Assembly: GCA_043810595.1 (NCBI GenBank)
Contig: JBDRNX010000032.1
Coordinates: 40,974 to 104,973 of the forward strand
DNA: 64,000 nt
Source of the DNA: JAWABC01 sp043810595
GTDB lineage: Archaea > Nanobdellota > Nanobdellia > SCGC-AAA011-G17 > VGLX01
Direction: 5' to 3'
The number at the start of each line of letters is the position of its first letter. Position 1 is the stretch's first letter. The position numbers and the translations under genes are program-made. Positions 57,371-64,000 of this stretch are shown here, in pieces. The notes beneath the pieces were generated by a model. It was not told where the DNA came from. It saw only the letters and a program-made list of their open reading frames with translations, and ran no database searches.

Positions 57371-57904
57371 ATGGTTAAGGAGGCCAAGGTTAAGATTGAG
57401 CTTGGCAGGGAGCATCTAGTTGTTGATGAGACTCCTGACGTACGTGCTTTGTATGACCAAAGCAGGTTCGGTGAGCTGAAGGAGGATAAGATCCACTTCT
57501 CCCTTGTCGAGGGCTTGTATCTTTTGGAAAAGGGTAAGATTGAGGTAAAAACGCCTAGTGGCAAGAATGTTGATTTTGATGGTTATGTGAAGAAGGCCCG
57601 CAAGGTTGAGCCTAATTTCTGGGTTCGTTACTGCGTGTTTAGGGATTTGAGGCAGCGTGGTTACATAATTAAGACCGCTCTTAAGTTCGGTGCTGATTTC
57701 CGTGTTTATGACCGGGGTGTTAAGCCCGGCGAGGACCATGCTAGATGGATTGTTTATCCCGTTTATGAGGGTGAGACACTAACGTGGTATGAGTGGGCTG
57801 CTAAGAATAGGGTTGCCCATTCTACTAAGAAGAGACTTCTTTTGGCTGTTGTGGATGATGAGGGTGAAGTTAGCTATTGGGAGTCTAAGTGGGTTAGGCC
57901 TTGA
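57371..57904 (+). CDS. endA: tRNA-splicing endonuclease EndA
   Basis: 177 residues from ATG 57371; an upstream frame to 57260 runs into the divergent RNase Z promoter. Length and single catalytic domain fit the homotetrameric (alpha4) class. The core RVYDRGVKPGEDHARWIVYP supplies Tyr113 and His123; Lys154 is in AHSTKKRLLLAVVD. WVRYCVFRDLRQRGYIIKTA is cut to its core FRDLRQRGYIIKT, the strand before it. The enzyme cuts bulge-helix-bulge motifs to remove tRNA introns. Non-canonical introns predicted in tRNA-Gln and tRNA-Thr would be its substrates here. Promoter TTTAAATAA about 25 nt upstream. Confidence 0.94.
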   Translation: MVKEAKVKIELGREHLVVDETPDVRALYDQSRFGELKEDKIHFSLVEGLYLLEKGKIEVKTPSGKNVDFDGYVKKARKVEPNFWVRYCVFRDLRQRGYIIKTALKFGADFRVYDRGVKPGEDHARWIVYPVYEGETLTWYEWAAKNRVAHSTKKRLLLAVVDDEGEVSYWESKWVRP

Positions 57905-57961
57905 ATTGTTATCAACTGGATTACATAAAAACTTTTAAACTTTCATCTCTTGGTTCTTTTT

Positions 57962-58900
57962 ATGGCTGAGAGTGCTTTGAAATTGGGGAATGATGTTCTT
58001 AATTTTGTCCGTACTAAGGGACCTGTCCTGCCTGTTCACGTGGGTGAGCGTTTTGGTTTCAATACAATAATCTCTTCTGCTGTTCTCTCTGACCTTGTTT
58101 CTAAGGGGGTTATCAGATTTTCTAACGCCAAGATAGGTGGCAGCCCTGTTTATTTTGTTTCGGGGCAGGAGGCCAAGCTTCAGATGCTTTACAAGTACCT
58201 TGGTGAGAAGCCGAGGAAGATTTTTGACATGTTGCGTGATTCTGGTGTTCTTCGCGATAAGGTTCTTGAGCCTTGGCAGCGCGTTGCTGTTCGTGAGATT
58301 AAGGATTTTTCTGTCATGCTTCGAGTTAATTATGCTGGCAATGAGGAGATTTTCTGGAAGTGGTATATTCTTTCTGATGATGATGCTAAGAAGCTTATTG
58401 CTGATATAATTAAGAGCGAGTTGAAGCCTGTTGTTGAGGAGAAGGTTGAGGAAAAGGTTCCTGAGCCTGTTAAGGAAGTTCAGAAAATTGTTGAGCTGGA
58501 GCCTGAGCCTGTGAGTGAAATTCCTAGGTTTGAGGAGAGAAAAGTTGAGAAGCCCAAGAAGGTTAAGAGGCACAAGTCGAACATCGATTTTTATGAGATG
58601 GTTAAGAAGTATTTTGCTGACAGCAAGATTAGTATCTTGGAAGAGAACATCATCAGGAGGAATACGGAGTTTAATTTTGTTGTTAACGTTCCTTCTTCAG
58701 TGGGCCCTTTGAGGTTTTTTGTGGTTGCTAAGAATAAGAAGACGATAAATGATGCTGATTTGTCTGTTGCCTACAGCCAGAGTCAGCTTAAGAAGCTTCC
58801 TGTTCTTTTTTTGAGTAGCGGTGAGATTTCCAAGAGGGCATCTTCTTATCTGGATGCGAACCTTAAGGGCTACCTGTCTTTTAAGAAGATAGGTCTTTGA
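57962..58900 (+). CDS. Winged-helix plus nuclease-like protein next to endA
   Basis: 312 residues from ATG 57962. Residues 1-65 form a winged-helix (VLNFVRTKGPVLPVHVGERF, ISSAVLSDLVSKGVIRFSN). A beta/helix region follows, then a Glu/Lys/Pro linker (about 160-205). The C-terminal domain (about 210-312) has ILEENIIRRNTEFNFVVNVP, FFVVAKNKKTINDADLSVAY and LPVLFLSSGEISKRASSYLD. The E-x...AKNKK arrangement resembles a restriction-endonuclease-like (PD-(D/E)XK) fold. DNA or RNA binding with possible cleavage is inferred. It follows endA by 57 nt on the same strand; a link to tRNA processing is possible but untested. Confidence 0.75.
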   Translation: MAESALKLGNDVLNFVRTKGPVLPVHVGERFGFNTIISSAVLSDLVSKGVIRFSNAKIGGSPVYFVSGQEAKLQMLYKYLGEKPRKIFDMLRDSGVLRDKVLEPWQRVAVREIKDFSVMLRVNYAGNEEIFWKWYILSDDDAKKLIADIIKSELKPVVEEKVEEKVPEPVKEVQKIVELEPEPVSEIPRFEERKVEKPKKVKRHKSNIDFYEMVKKYFADSKISILEENIIRRNTEFNFVVNVPSSVGPLRFFVVAKNKKTINDADLSVAYSQSQLKKLPVLFLSSGEISKRASSYLDANLKGYLSFKKIGL

Positions 58901-59858
58901 ATCTTTCCGAGTATTTTTTTGCTATGTTCTTGTCCTCTATTATCATTATGTTTTCGTCGTTTCTCTTGTCCGCGTTCTCGGTTGGGTTGTAAGATCCTGT
59001 TATGACTATGCTTTCATCGATTACAAAAACCTTGTCATGAAGTTTGTATTTTTTCTCGTACCACTTTACATCTACTCCCCCCTCCTTCAGTTCTTCGTAC
59101 TGGTCGTACTGGCTTTTCTGCGTTTCTTCTATCATACCCTGCACTTTCTTTCCCTCTTTGTGTTTCTTTATCAGCACTTCAGCAACTTCCTTGTCTGTGA
59201 AGCTGAATGTGAAGAAGGTTATGCTTTCGTTTGCTGCTTGAAGTTTTTCTATTACTCTCTTGCTGCACTCATCTTCCGGGCAGAAGTAGTTCTCGACTCT
59301 CTTGTTGTTTAGGTATATTACCGGGTTTTTCACCCTTTCTCCTTTTCCGAATTGCTTGTTCCACAGTTCGTTGAATTCCTGCTCGTAGTTTTCTGCTATG
59401 TAGTTTGATTTTATTATCAGTATGTTGTTGGTGTTGTTTGCTTCGCTTTTTGTCGGGTTGTAAGATCCGGTGATTACCTCCTTTCCGTCGATTATGCAGA
59501 ACTTGTTGTGCATCAGCTGGTTTGTGTTGTAGTTCTTTACTGTTTTTATTCCTGGTATGGGTCTTATGTTGGCCCTGTCGGTTACAAATTCTACCTCTTC
59601 CTTTTTTTCTTTTAGTATGTTTGTTATTTCTTCTTCGTTTAGGTTGTATACCGCGCAGTGTATTGATTGCTCTGCTTTGCTTAGTTCGTTTGAAATCTTT
59701 CCTGTGCAGTCGTCTTCGGGGCAGAAGTACACGTCCATGCTTCCTTTCTCGTATACTGCTTTGCCTGTGTATTTTATATCGCTGTACTGCACTAGTATTA
59801 TTATCAGTCCGGTTAGTCCGACCAATAGCGCTGCTTTGAGTAAGTTTTTTACTTTCAT
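58881..59858 (-). CDS. Secreted phospholipase D-like protein, two HKD motifs
   Basis: 325 residues. An N-terminal signal anchor (about 5-25) exports the protein. Two homologous halves follow, each opening with YFCPEDDC or YFCPEDEC and ending in an HKD-type site: LMHNKFCIIDGKEVITGSYN and LHDKVFVIDESIVITGSYNP. The paired cysteines (C-x4-C) should form disulfides outside the cell. PLD proteins hydrolyse phosphodiesters in phospholipids or nucleic acids; the Nuc-like short type is often a nuclease. In a DPANN cell an extracellular nuclease or lipase could feed on host material (inference). The end overlaps the previous gene convergently by 20 nt. Confidence 0.9.
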   Translation of the reverse strand: MKVKNLLKAALLVGLTGLIIILVQYSDIKYTGKAVYEKGSMDVYFCPEDDCTGKISNELSKAEQSIHCAVYNLNEEEITNILKEKKEEVEFVTDRANIRPIPGIKTVKNYNTNQLMHNKFCIIDGKEVITGSYNPTKSEANNTNNILIIKSNYIAENYEQEFNELWNKQFGKGERVKNPVIYLNNKRVENYFCPEDECSKRVIEKLQAANESITFFTFSFTDKEVAEVLIKKHKEGKKVQGMIEETQKSQYDQYEELKEGGVDVKWYEKKYKLHDKVFVIDESIVITGSYNPTENADKRNDENIMIIEDKNIAKKYSERFKDLSS

Positions 59859-59954
59859 GCTCTCTTTTTTTACTCCCCTTTTTATTAACGCTCTTGTCCT
59901 TTCTCCATAAATCTTCCGATACCTTTTAAAACTTATTTCTTTATGTTTTTAGTT

Positions 59955-61034
59955 ATGGAATACATGTTTATTTTAGGCCGAGATTCTGAACTCTCTCTTT
60001 TGGAGTTGGTTTCTTATTTCAAGAATAATAACATCGGCTATCATTTTGTTAAGCGTTTCGGTGAGGCTGCTGTTTTTTCTCTTCCCGAGCTTGATTTCAA
60101 GAAGTTGGTTATGCAGCTTGGCGGCACTGTGAAGATTGGTGTTGTTTTGGATGTTGATGATTTGTATTTTGAGAGCAACAGGATCAGGTATGCAGTAAGC
60201 GCTTACGGCAAACAGGATGTTTCTCATCTTAAGAAGGAGATTAAGGAATGTTTTAAGCATCAGCACGTTCGGGCTTTTATGAAGAAGCCTAAGCAGGGTA
60301 CTACCTTGATGCCTTCTGATGTTTTGAGGCACGATTTGATTGATAATGGTTATGAGTTTTTGCTTGCTGGTGATTTTGTTGCTCGCACGATTGCTGTTTT
60401 CAATCCCTCTGAGCATGAAACTCGTGATGAGAAGCGTCCTGAAAATGATTACCTGAGGACTATTTCCATTAGGCTTGCCAAAATTTTGATTAACCTGAGT
60501 CAGTCTAAGCATACTTTGCTCGATCCTTTCTGTGGGTATGGTACGATCTTGCAGGAAGCTCTTCTAATGAACATTGATGTTTTTGGTATTGATTCTGATT
60601 CAAAAGCTGTTGCTGCTTGCAAGAAGAATCTCATCTGGTTGCAGAATAATTACAAGTTCAACGCTAAGTGGCGTGTTTTCAATAACGATGCGAGGAATGC
60701 CAGCAAGATTATCACGAGTGTTGATTCTGTTGCAACGGAGCCTTACTTGGGTCCTTATCTAAAAAAGCTTCCTACTAAAGATGATGCTCTTGCCATAGTT
60801 GGTGATTTAGAGCCACTTTATTCTGATATGTTGAAGGATTTGAGGAAGATTGTGAAAGGAAAGGTTGCTATCGTTGTCCCCAGGTTTAGGACTAGGGCTA
60901 ATGATCTTATCCAGCTTCAGTTTGAGAAGATTGCTAAGGATTCTGGTTTCAGACCTGTTAATTTTTCTGAGGTTAAGCTTCCTGTTCTTTACTTGACTGG
61001 TAAGATTGAGCGTGAGATTTGGGTTTTGGAATAG
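59955..61034 (+). CDS. Trm11/TrmG10-like tRNA guanosine N2-methyltransferase
   Basis: 359 residues from ATG 59955; an ATG four codons upstream is also possible. The N-terminal part (1-165) is THUMP-like, including VSAYGKQDVSHLKKEIKECF. A Rossmann methyltransferase follows: motif I LLDPFCGYGTILQEAL, acidic loop FGIDSDSKAV, and the catalytic line VATEPYLGPYL in place of D/N-P-P-Y/F. The TEPYLG form is found in a subset of Trm11-like enzymes. These act on G10 (m2G10/m2-2G10) of tRNA. Target position should be confirmed. Confidence 0.86.
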   Translation: MEYMFILGRDSELSLLELVSYFKNNNIGYHFVKRFGEAAVFSLPELDFKKLVMQLGGTVKIGVVLDVDDLYFESNRIRYAVSAYGKQDVSHLKKEIKECFKHQHVRAFMKKPKQGTTLMPSDVLRHDLIDNGYEFLLAGDFVARTIAVFNPSEHETRDEKRPENDYLRTISIRLAKILINLSQSKHTLLDPFCGYGTILQEALLMNIDVFGIDSDSKAVAACKKNLIWLQNNYKFNAKWRVFNNDARNASKIITSVDSVATEPYLGPYLKKLPTKDDALAIVGDLEPLYSDMLKDLRKIVKGKVAIVVPRFRTRANDLIQLQFEKIAKDSGFRPVNFSEVKLPVLYLTGKIEREIWVLE

Positions 61035-61070
61035 AAATCCATAAATATTTTGTTCTTTTACAAAAAGGCT

Positions 61071-61610
61071 ATGAGGGTCACTGTAATTGGCTGTGGCGAT
61101 GTTACCAAGATTCATCGCTTTGCTGGCATGTCCGAGTCAGAGGCTTCTGACTTAGTTGACAAGGTTGGCAAACTTCTTGCTGAAAGCGGTGTTGAAATTG
61201 TTTTGGTTCCTGCTCGCGGTATCCCTTATGAGGTTGCTAAGGCTTACAAGAAGTATGGGGGTAAGAAGGTTATAGGGGCGGTTCCTTTTGATGATGTTGA
61301 CTTTGGCTTGAGTCACATAGCGGAGTACAGGCACATTTCTGACGAAGACATAAACATAGGTGATTGGTACGATTTGAACGGTAGGATTGCTTCTTGGAGT
61401 GAAGTAGCTGTTTGCATCGGCTTGTCTGCTGGCGTGATTTGTGACATTGCTATGCTCAAGTATCATTACAAGTATAGGGGTTCTGACACCAAGCTTGTTG
61501 TTTTCAAGAACACCATATCCCAGCCCCTGCCTAAGGAGCTTGAGGAAGAGCTTAAACATCTGCATTACATCACTTCTGTTGATGAGCTTAAGCCTTTCCT
61601 GAGGCCTTAA
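61071..61610 (+). CDS. SLOG/LOG-like Rossmann nucleotide-binding protein
   Basis: 179 residues from ATG 61071. The start MRVTVIGCGDVTKIHRFAG and the alternating strand/helix pattern fit the SLOG (LOG/TIGR00725/DprA-like) Rossmann superfamily. IVLVPARGIPYEVAKAYKK and VAVCIGLSAGVICDIAMLKYH match the strand-Gly-rich-helix elements in that fold. The family's PGGxGT motif is not present in standard form, so a LOG-type phosphoribohydrolase role is doubtful. Lies just upstream of S17e on the same strand. Confidence 0.65.
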   Translation: MRVTVIGCGDVTKIHRFAGMSESEASDLVDKVGKLLAESGVEIVLVPARGIPYEVAKAYKKYGGKKVIGAVPFDDVDFGLSHIAEYRHISDEDINIGDWYDLNGRIASWSEVAVCIGLSAGVICDIAMLKYHYKYRGSDTKLVVFKNTISQPLPKELEEELKHLHYITSVDELKPFLRP

Positions 61611-61652
61611 AACGCAATCTTTATATAGCTTTTCTGAACCTATCCTTAACCT

Positions 61653-61859
61653 ATGGGGCGTATAAAAACGAGACTTATTAAGCGTACAGTGAACTCTTTA
61701 ATAGCTAAGTATCCAGAGAAATTCAAGGACAACTTTGAAGAGAACAAGAAGTTAGTAGAGGACGTTGCAGAGATCCCCTCTAAGAAGCTTAGGAATGTTA
61801 TAGCTGGCTACATTACTAGGCTTGTTAAAAAGCAGAAAGATGAAGTTTTGCTGAAGTAG
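61653..61859 (+). CDS. rps17e: Ribosomal protein S17e
   Basis: 68 residues. MGRIKTRLIKRTVNSLIAKY, FKDNFEENKKLVEDVAEIPS and KKLRNVIAGYITRLVKKQ are the family signature in full. A small-subunit protein of archaea and eukaryotes. It is followed 9 nt later by Alba; TATA-like TTTATATAGC about 25 nt before the ATG. Confidence 0.96.
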   Translation: MGRIKTRLIKRTVNSLIAKYPEKFKDNFEENKKLVEDVAEIPSKKLRNVIAGYITRLVKKQKDEVLLK

Positions 61860-61868
61860 GAGGTTAAA

Positions 61869-62162
61869 ATGACAGTGAGGAGAGATGAAGAGCACTCTGT
61901 GTTTATTGGGGGCAAGCCCTTCATGAACTACGTGACAGGGGTTGTGATGCAGTTTACGACACAAAACGCGAATGAAGTAGTGATTAAGGCCCGTGGTAAG
62001 TTTATTTCTAGGGCAATAGACGTTACAGAGGTTGTTAGGAAGAGATTCTTGGAGAACCAGATTGAGTTGAAGGATATCAAGGTTGACAGTGAGGAGTTTG
62101 AGAATAAGGAAGGACGTCACGTTAGGGTTAGCACTATTGAGCTAACGCTTGTTAAGAAATAA
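61869..62162 (+). CDS. albA: Alba chromatin / nucleic acid-binding protein
   Basis: 97 residues. VFIGGKPFMNYVTGVVMQFT and VVIKARGKFISRAIDVTEVV are Alba motifs. The N-terminal helix dipeptide that is acetylated as Lys16-Lys17 in Sulfolobus corresponds to GGKPF here, with a single Lys. Alba dimers coat DNA and RNA. A GGAGGT lies 4 nt before the ATG, and the gene follows S17e by 9 nt. No histone gene is in the window. Confidence 0.94.
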   Translation: MTVRRDEEHSVFIGGKPFMNYVTGVVMQFTTQNANEVVIKARGKFISRAIDVTEVVRKRFLENQIELKDIKVDSEEFENKEGRHVRVSTIELTLVKK

Positions 62163-62190
62163 TTTTATTTCTTTTTATTTTTTATAATAA
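62163..62190. terminator. T/A-rich terminator region after Alba
   Basis: TTTTATTTCTTTTTATTTTTT follows the Alba stop between convergent genes, consistent with oligo-T termination. Confidence 0.45.
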
Positions 62191-62570
62191 GGTCCCATAC
62201 TGGGCTCGTTTTTTGGCATTAGGTATTTTTCCTTGAATTCTTTCATTCCCCTCAAGGTGTCTTCAACTTGGAATGGCATGCCCTGTTCTATGAATTGGTA
62301 GAGTCTCGCTTTGAGTTCTTGGTATAGTTCATATTTTTTTGGGAGGGGGGTTTCCTCAAGGATTGTACATAGGTCTTCCTTGCTTAAAGCTATGTTCATT
62401 TTTTCTGTTCTGTTTTCTTCTCTTGAGAAAGGACATTCGTTTACCAGTAGCCAGTCCCTGCTGCCTAGTTTTTTGTAGTATTCCCACATCTTCATTGTTG
62501 TGAGTTCACCATCTTCTATTTCGTATGTGTTTTCCACTTCTTCGTTTGCTGTGACTTGTATGCTTTTCAT
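62175..62570 (-). CDS. Hypothetical protein downstream of tRNA-Met
   Basis: 131 residues from ATG 62570; a longer frame to 62600 reads into tRNA-Met and is rejected. Soluble and charged. The N-terminal beta segment MKSIQVTANEEVENTYEIED precedes helical stretches (LTTMKMWEYYKKL, CTILEETPLPKKYELYQELK). No recognised motif. It begins 8 nt after tRNA-Met on the same strand, so it could share the tRNA promoter. Confidence 0.65.
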   Translation of the reverse strand: MKSIQVTANEEVENTYEIEDGELTTMKMWEYYKKLGSRDWLLVNECPFSREENRTEKMNIALSKEDLCTILEETPLPKKYELYQELKARLYQFIEQGMPFQVEDTLRGMKEFKEKYLMPKNEPSMGPYYKK

Positions 62571-62577
62571 TTTAGGA

Positions 62578-62652
62578 TGCCCCAGGGGTGATTTGAACAC
62601 CCGACAACCGGCTTATGAAACCGGTGCTCTAACCAGGCTGAGCTACTGGGGC
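62578..62652 (-). tRNA. tRNA with CAT anticodon (elongator Met, possibly Ile2)
   Basis: The acceptor GCCCCAG pairs with CTGGGGC. The D-arm is GCTC-AGCCTGGTTA-GAGC. The anticodon stem CCGGT/GCCGG encloses TTCATAA, giving CAT. The T-arm GGGTG-TTCAAAT-CACCC is perfect. G1-C72 argues against the archaeal initiator, which usually begins A1-U72. Elongator Met and lysidine/agmatidine-type Ile cannot be separated without a family comparison. No intron. Confidence 0.93.
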
Positions 62653-62697
62653 TTATATAGAGAGAACGAGAAATTATTCTTTTTAAAGGTTGCTTTC

Positions 62698-63099
62698 TTA
62701 CTTTATTCTGCTGTTGAGTCTCTTTGCTATGTCTTCCATCTGTTCCTTCGTTACTTGCTTTGCCATCAGGAGGTTTATTGCTCCCCCATGTCCGTCCCCT
62801 TGGAATCTTGGCACAAGCCATACGTGCGCATGTTGTACCTCTTCTCCGAAAACCATCGAGACTACGTAGTCTGTTTTGAATTCTTCCTTTATTCCCTTGG
62901 CTATTTTTTGCACTACCTCATAATACTTTCCTATGTTCGGCACGTCCCATACCCACCTGTAGTGTTGTTTTGGTATCACCAAGGTGTGTCCCGGGTTTAA
63001 CGGCCTTATGTCCAGGAATGCGAAAAAGTCTTTGTCCTCGTAAACCTTGTGGCAGGGTATTTCCCCTTTTACTATCTTGCAGAATATGCATTCATTCAT
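62698..63099 (-). CDS. HIT-family hydrolase
   Basis: 133 residues. CIFCKIVKGEIPCHKVYEDK is the typical HIT start. LDIRPLNPGHTLVIPKQHY and the active-site line VQHAHVWLVPR follow. The nucleophile His (second of the triad) is present, while the third position is Trp. Members hydrolyse nucleoside phosphoramidates, AMP-X or Ap4A. Overlaps the next gene's 3' end by 8 nt; in contrast to the HIT protein at 8327 it should be active. Confidence 0.92.
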   Translation of the reverse strand: MNECIFCKIVKGEIPCHKVYEDKDFFAFLDIRPLNPGHTLVIPKQHYRWVWDVPNIGKYYEVVQKIAKGIKEEFKTDYVVSMVFGEEVQHAHVWLVPRFQGDGHGGAINLLMAKQVTKEQMEDIAKRLNSRIK

Positions 63100-63739
63100 T
63101 TTCTAGAAACTCCTTTAGTTCTTTTAAATCTGTGATCTTTGGTTTGAAATCTCTGGTTCCTGTCCTGTCGACTAGCATAGCATCGATTCCTGCTTTCTTC
63201 GCCCCTATTATGTCGCTTTCTATGCTGTCTCCAACCATGACTGCCTCTTCTTGGCCTATCTTCATGTCGTTGAGCAAGTTGTGGAATATTCTCGGATTGC
63301 TTTTCAGCATGTGGACCTGGTATGAGAGTATTACCGTATCAAAATATTTGTTCAGGTCGTACTTTTCCATTATCTCCTCTATCGAGAAGCAGTCGGAGTT
63401 TGATAGCAGTATCAGTTTGTACCCAGATTCTTTGAGTTGATCAAGCACTTCCATTGTTTCTGGGAAGGGTTTTGCCAGTAGCTTGTTTTTGTTCCACAAT
63501 CCCACAAGCTCTTCCAGCAGTTCTTTTTTTGGCTCCACGTAGAATGCTTTGCAAACCTCTGTGAACGCTTCAAATAAGTTGCTGTATGATTTTTTCATGA
63601 ATACCTCTTCGAACTTTATTATGTAGCTTGAGAAGGGTATGTCCAGGTTGAGCATGCTTTTTATCTGCCTTATCGGAGACGGATGTACCCCTATCTCCAC
63701 TATGGTCCCCCAAAAGTCGAATATTACTGCTTTCTTCAT
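63092..63739 (-). CDS. HAD-superfamily hydrolase
   Basis: 215 residues. Motif I is VIFDFWGTIVE: nucleophile D8 is present but the usual second Asp is Trp, as in a subset of HAD proteins. Motif II is LILLSNSDCF, and motif IV is VMVGDSIESDIIGAKKAG with its acidic pair. A helical cap lies between about 20 and 90. The missing acid usually means a substrate other than a simple phosphate ester, for example dehalogenase-like chemistry; the substrate is unknown. Operon with the HIT gene, upstream of it and overlapping. Confidence 0.88.
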   Translation of the reverse strand: MKKAVIFDFWGTIVEIGVHPSPIRQIKSMLNLDIPFSSYIIKFEEVFMKKSYSNLFEAFTEVCKAFYVEPKKELLEELVGLWNKNKLLAKPFPETMEVLDQLKESGYKLILLSNSDCFSIEEIMEKYDLNKYFDTVILSYQVHMLKSNPRIFHNLLNDMKIGQEEAVMVGDSIESDIIGAKKAGIDAMLVDRTGTRDFKPKITDLKELKEFLENE

Positions 63740-63778
63740 GTTCAGTTCAAAAACCCTATTTGTATTTAAAGTTATTTA

Positions 63779-63853
63779 TGGACCGGCCGAGATTTGAACT
63801 CGGAATTCCCGCCTTGCGAAGGCGATGTCATAGCCAGATTAGACCACCGGCCC
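63779..63853 (-). tRNA. tRNA-Ala (anticodon CGC)
   Basis: The acceptor GGGCCGG pairs with CCGGTCC with one wobble. The anticodon stem TCGCC/GGCGG encloses TTCGCAA, giving CGC. The T-arm CCGAG-TTCAAAT-CTCGG is perfect. The acceptor lacks the G3-U70 pair in the typical sense: position 3 is G paired with U, so it does carry G3:U70, the Ala identity element. No intron. Confidence 0.95.
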
Positions 63854-63860
63854 AAGAATA

Positions 63861-63934
63861 TGGACGCGTCGTGATTCGAACACGAGACCCCCGCCATGCC
63901 GAGGCGATGCTCTACCAGGCTGAGCTACGCGCCC
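63861..63934 (-). tRNA. tRNA-Ala (anticodon GGC)
   Basis: The acceptor GGGCGCG pairs with CGCGTCC, including G3:U70, the alanine identity pair. The anticodon stem TCGCC/GGCGG encloses TCGGCAT, giving GGC. The T-arm CGTG-T-TCGAATCACG is intact. No intron. It lies 7 bases from the other tRNA-Ala in the same orientation. Confidence 0.95.
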
Positions 63935-64000
63935 ATATGCATACTACTGCTTTGTTTTTTGTTTAAAAACCTATCTGTGATTTGTTTTTTGCAGGCTAAT

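Noticed and set aside
62578..62652. Initiator tRNA-Met
   Set aside because: Acceptor begins G1-C72 rather than the archaeal initiator A1-U72, so elongator Met or Ile2 is preferred.
1..64000. CRISPR arrays, insertion sequences, rRNA genes
   Set aside because: No regularly spaced short repeats, transposase genes or rRNA sequence were seen.

Overview
The window reads as a piece of chromosome from a small-genome archaeon, most likely a DPANN lineage of the Woesearchaeota/Pacearchaeota type (lineage inferred, not tested). The archaeal assignment is firm. Direct evidence includes TFB, aIF2-alpha, aEF1-beta, Nop10, pelota, RadA, SRP54/FtsY, GINS, a RecJ/Cdc45-type DHH protein, EndoQ, TruD, Bud32, Alba, an Sm protein, tRNA-splicing endonuclease and the archaeal/eukaryotic ribosomal proteins S3Ae, S8e, S15, S17e, S27e, L37e and L44e. 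Many genes have a TATA-like box about 21-28 nt before the ATG (leaderless mRNAs). A minority carry a strong GGAGGT Shine-Dalgarno. No gene-free stretch exceeds about 220 bases.

Layout. 1-3.1 kb: end of a sugar nucleotidyltransferase, two tandem Nudix hydrolases, a membrane glycosyltransferase. 3.1-4.65 kb: a radA operon with a possible leader peptide. 4.65-14.3 kb: small membrane and unknown proteins, an intron-containing tRNA-Arg, PHP phosphoesterase, zinc ribbon + aEF1-beta, an atypical HIT protein, prepilin peptidase, geranylgeranyl reductase, pelota and two secreted proteins. 14.3-18.45 kb: EndoQ, then the conserved block GINS-L44e-S27e-aIF2alpha-Nop10-PAC2. 18.5-20.3 kb: a complete sigma-70-like protein, the most surprising gene here. 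20.3-27.1 kb: phosphoglycerate mutase, TruD, an internally duplicated orphan protein, FtsY, a lipoprotein, a flavodoxin fragment, SRP54. 27.2-32.9 kb: a cysteine-rich surface-protein cluster. 32.9-41 kb: Bud32, a carotenoid hydratase-like membrane protein, a LAGLIDADG ORF beside a tRNA-Gln that seems to carry two introns, S15-RecJ-S3Ae-ferredoxin, SAM decarboxylase, DedA, a DUF5320-DUF134 pair with a palindromic operator candidate, tRNA-Thr (two introns) and tRNA-Val. 41-49.6 kb: a second surface-protein operon with a 1926-residue secreted protein. 49.6-64 kb: two tRNA-Leu genes, Sm-L37e, S8e, a Kef-type antiporter, TFB, RNase Z, EndA, a winged-helix/nuclease-like protein, a secreted phospholipase D-like protein, a Trm11-like methyltransferase, S17e-Alba, a HIT-HAD pair and three further tRNAs.

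How they may work together. Most genes are housekeeping functions in translation, tRNA maturation, replication/repair and protein targeting. Two accessory themes stand out. The first is the bacterial-type sigma factor coexisting with TFB. The second is a pair of large surface-protein operons; each starts with a protein whose N-terminus resembles a class III (pilin-type) signal peptide and continues into very large cysteine-rich secreted proteins. The prepilin peptidase and Sec/SRP targeting genes lie in the same window. The tRNA genes show an unusual density of non-canonical introns, next to a possible homing endonuclease.
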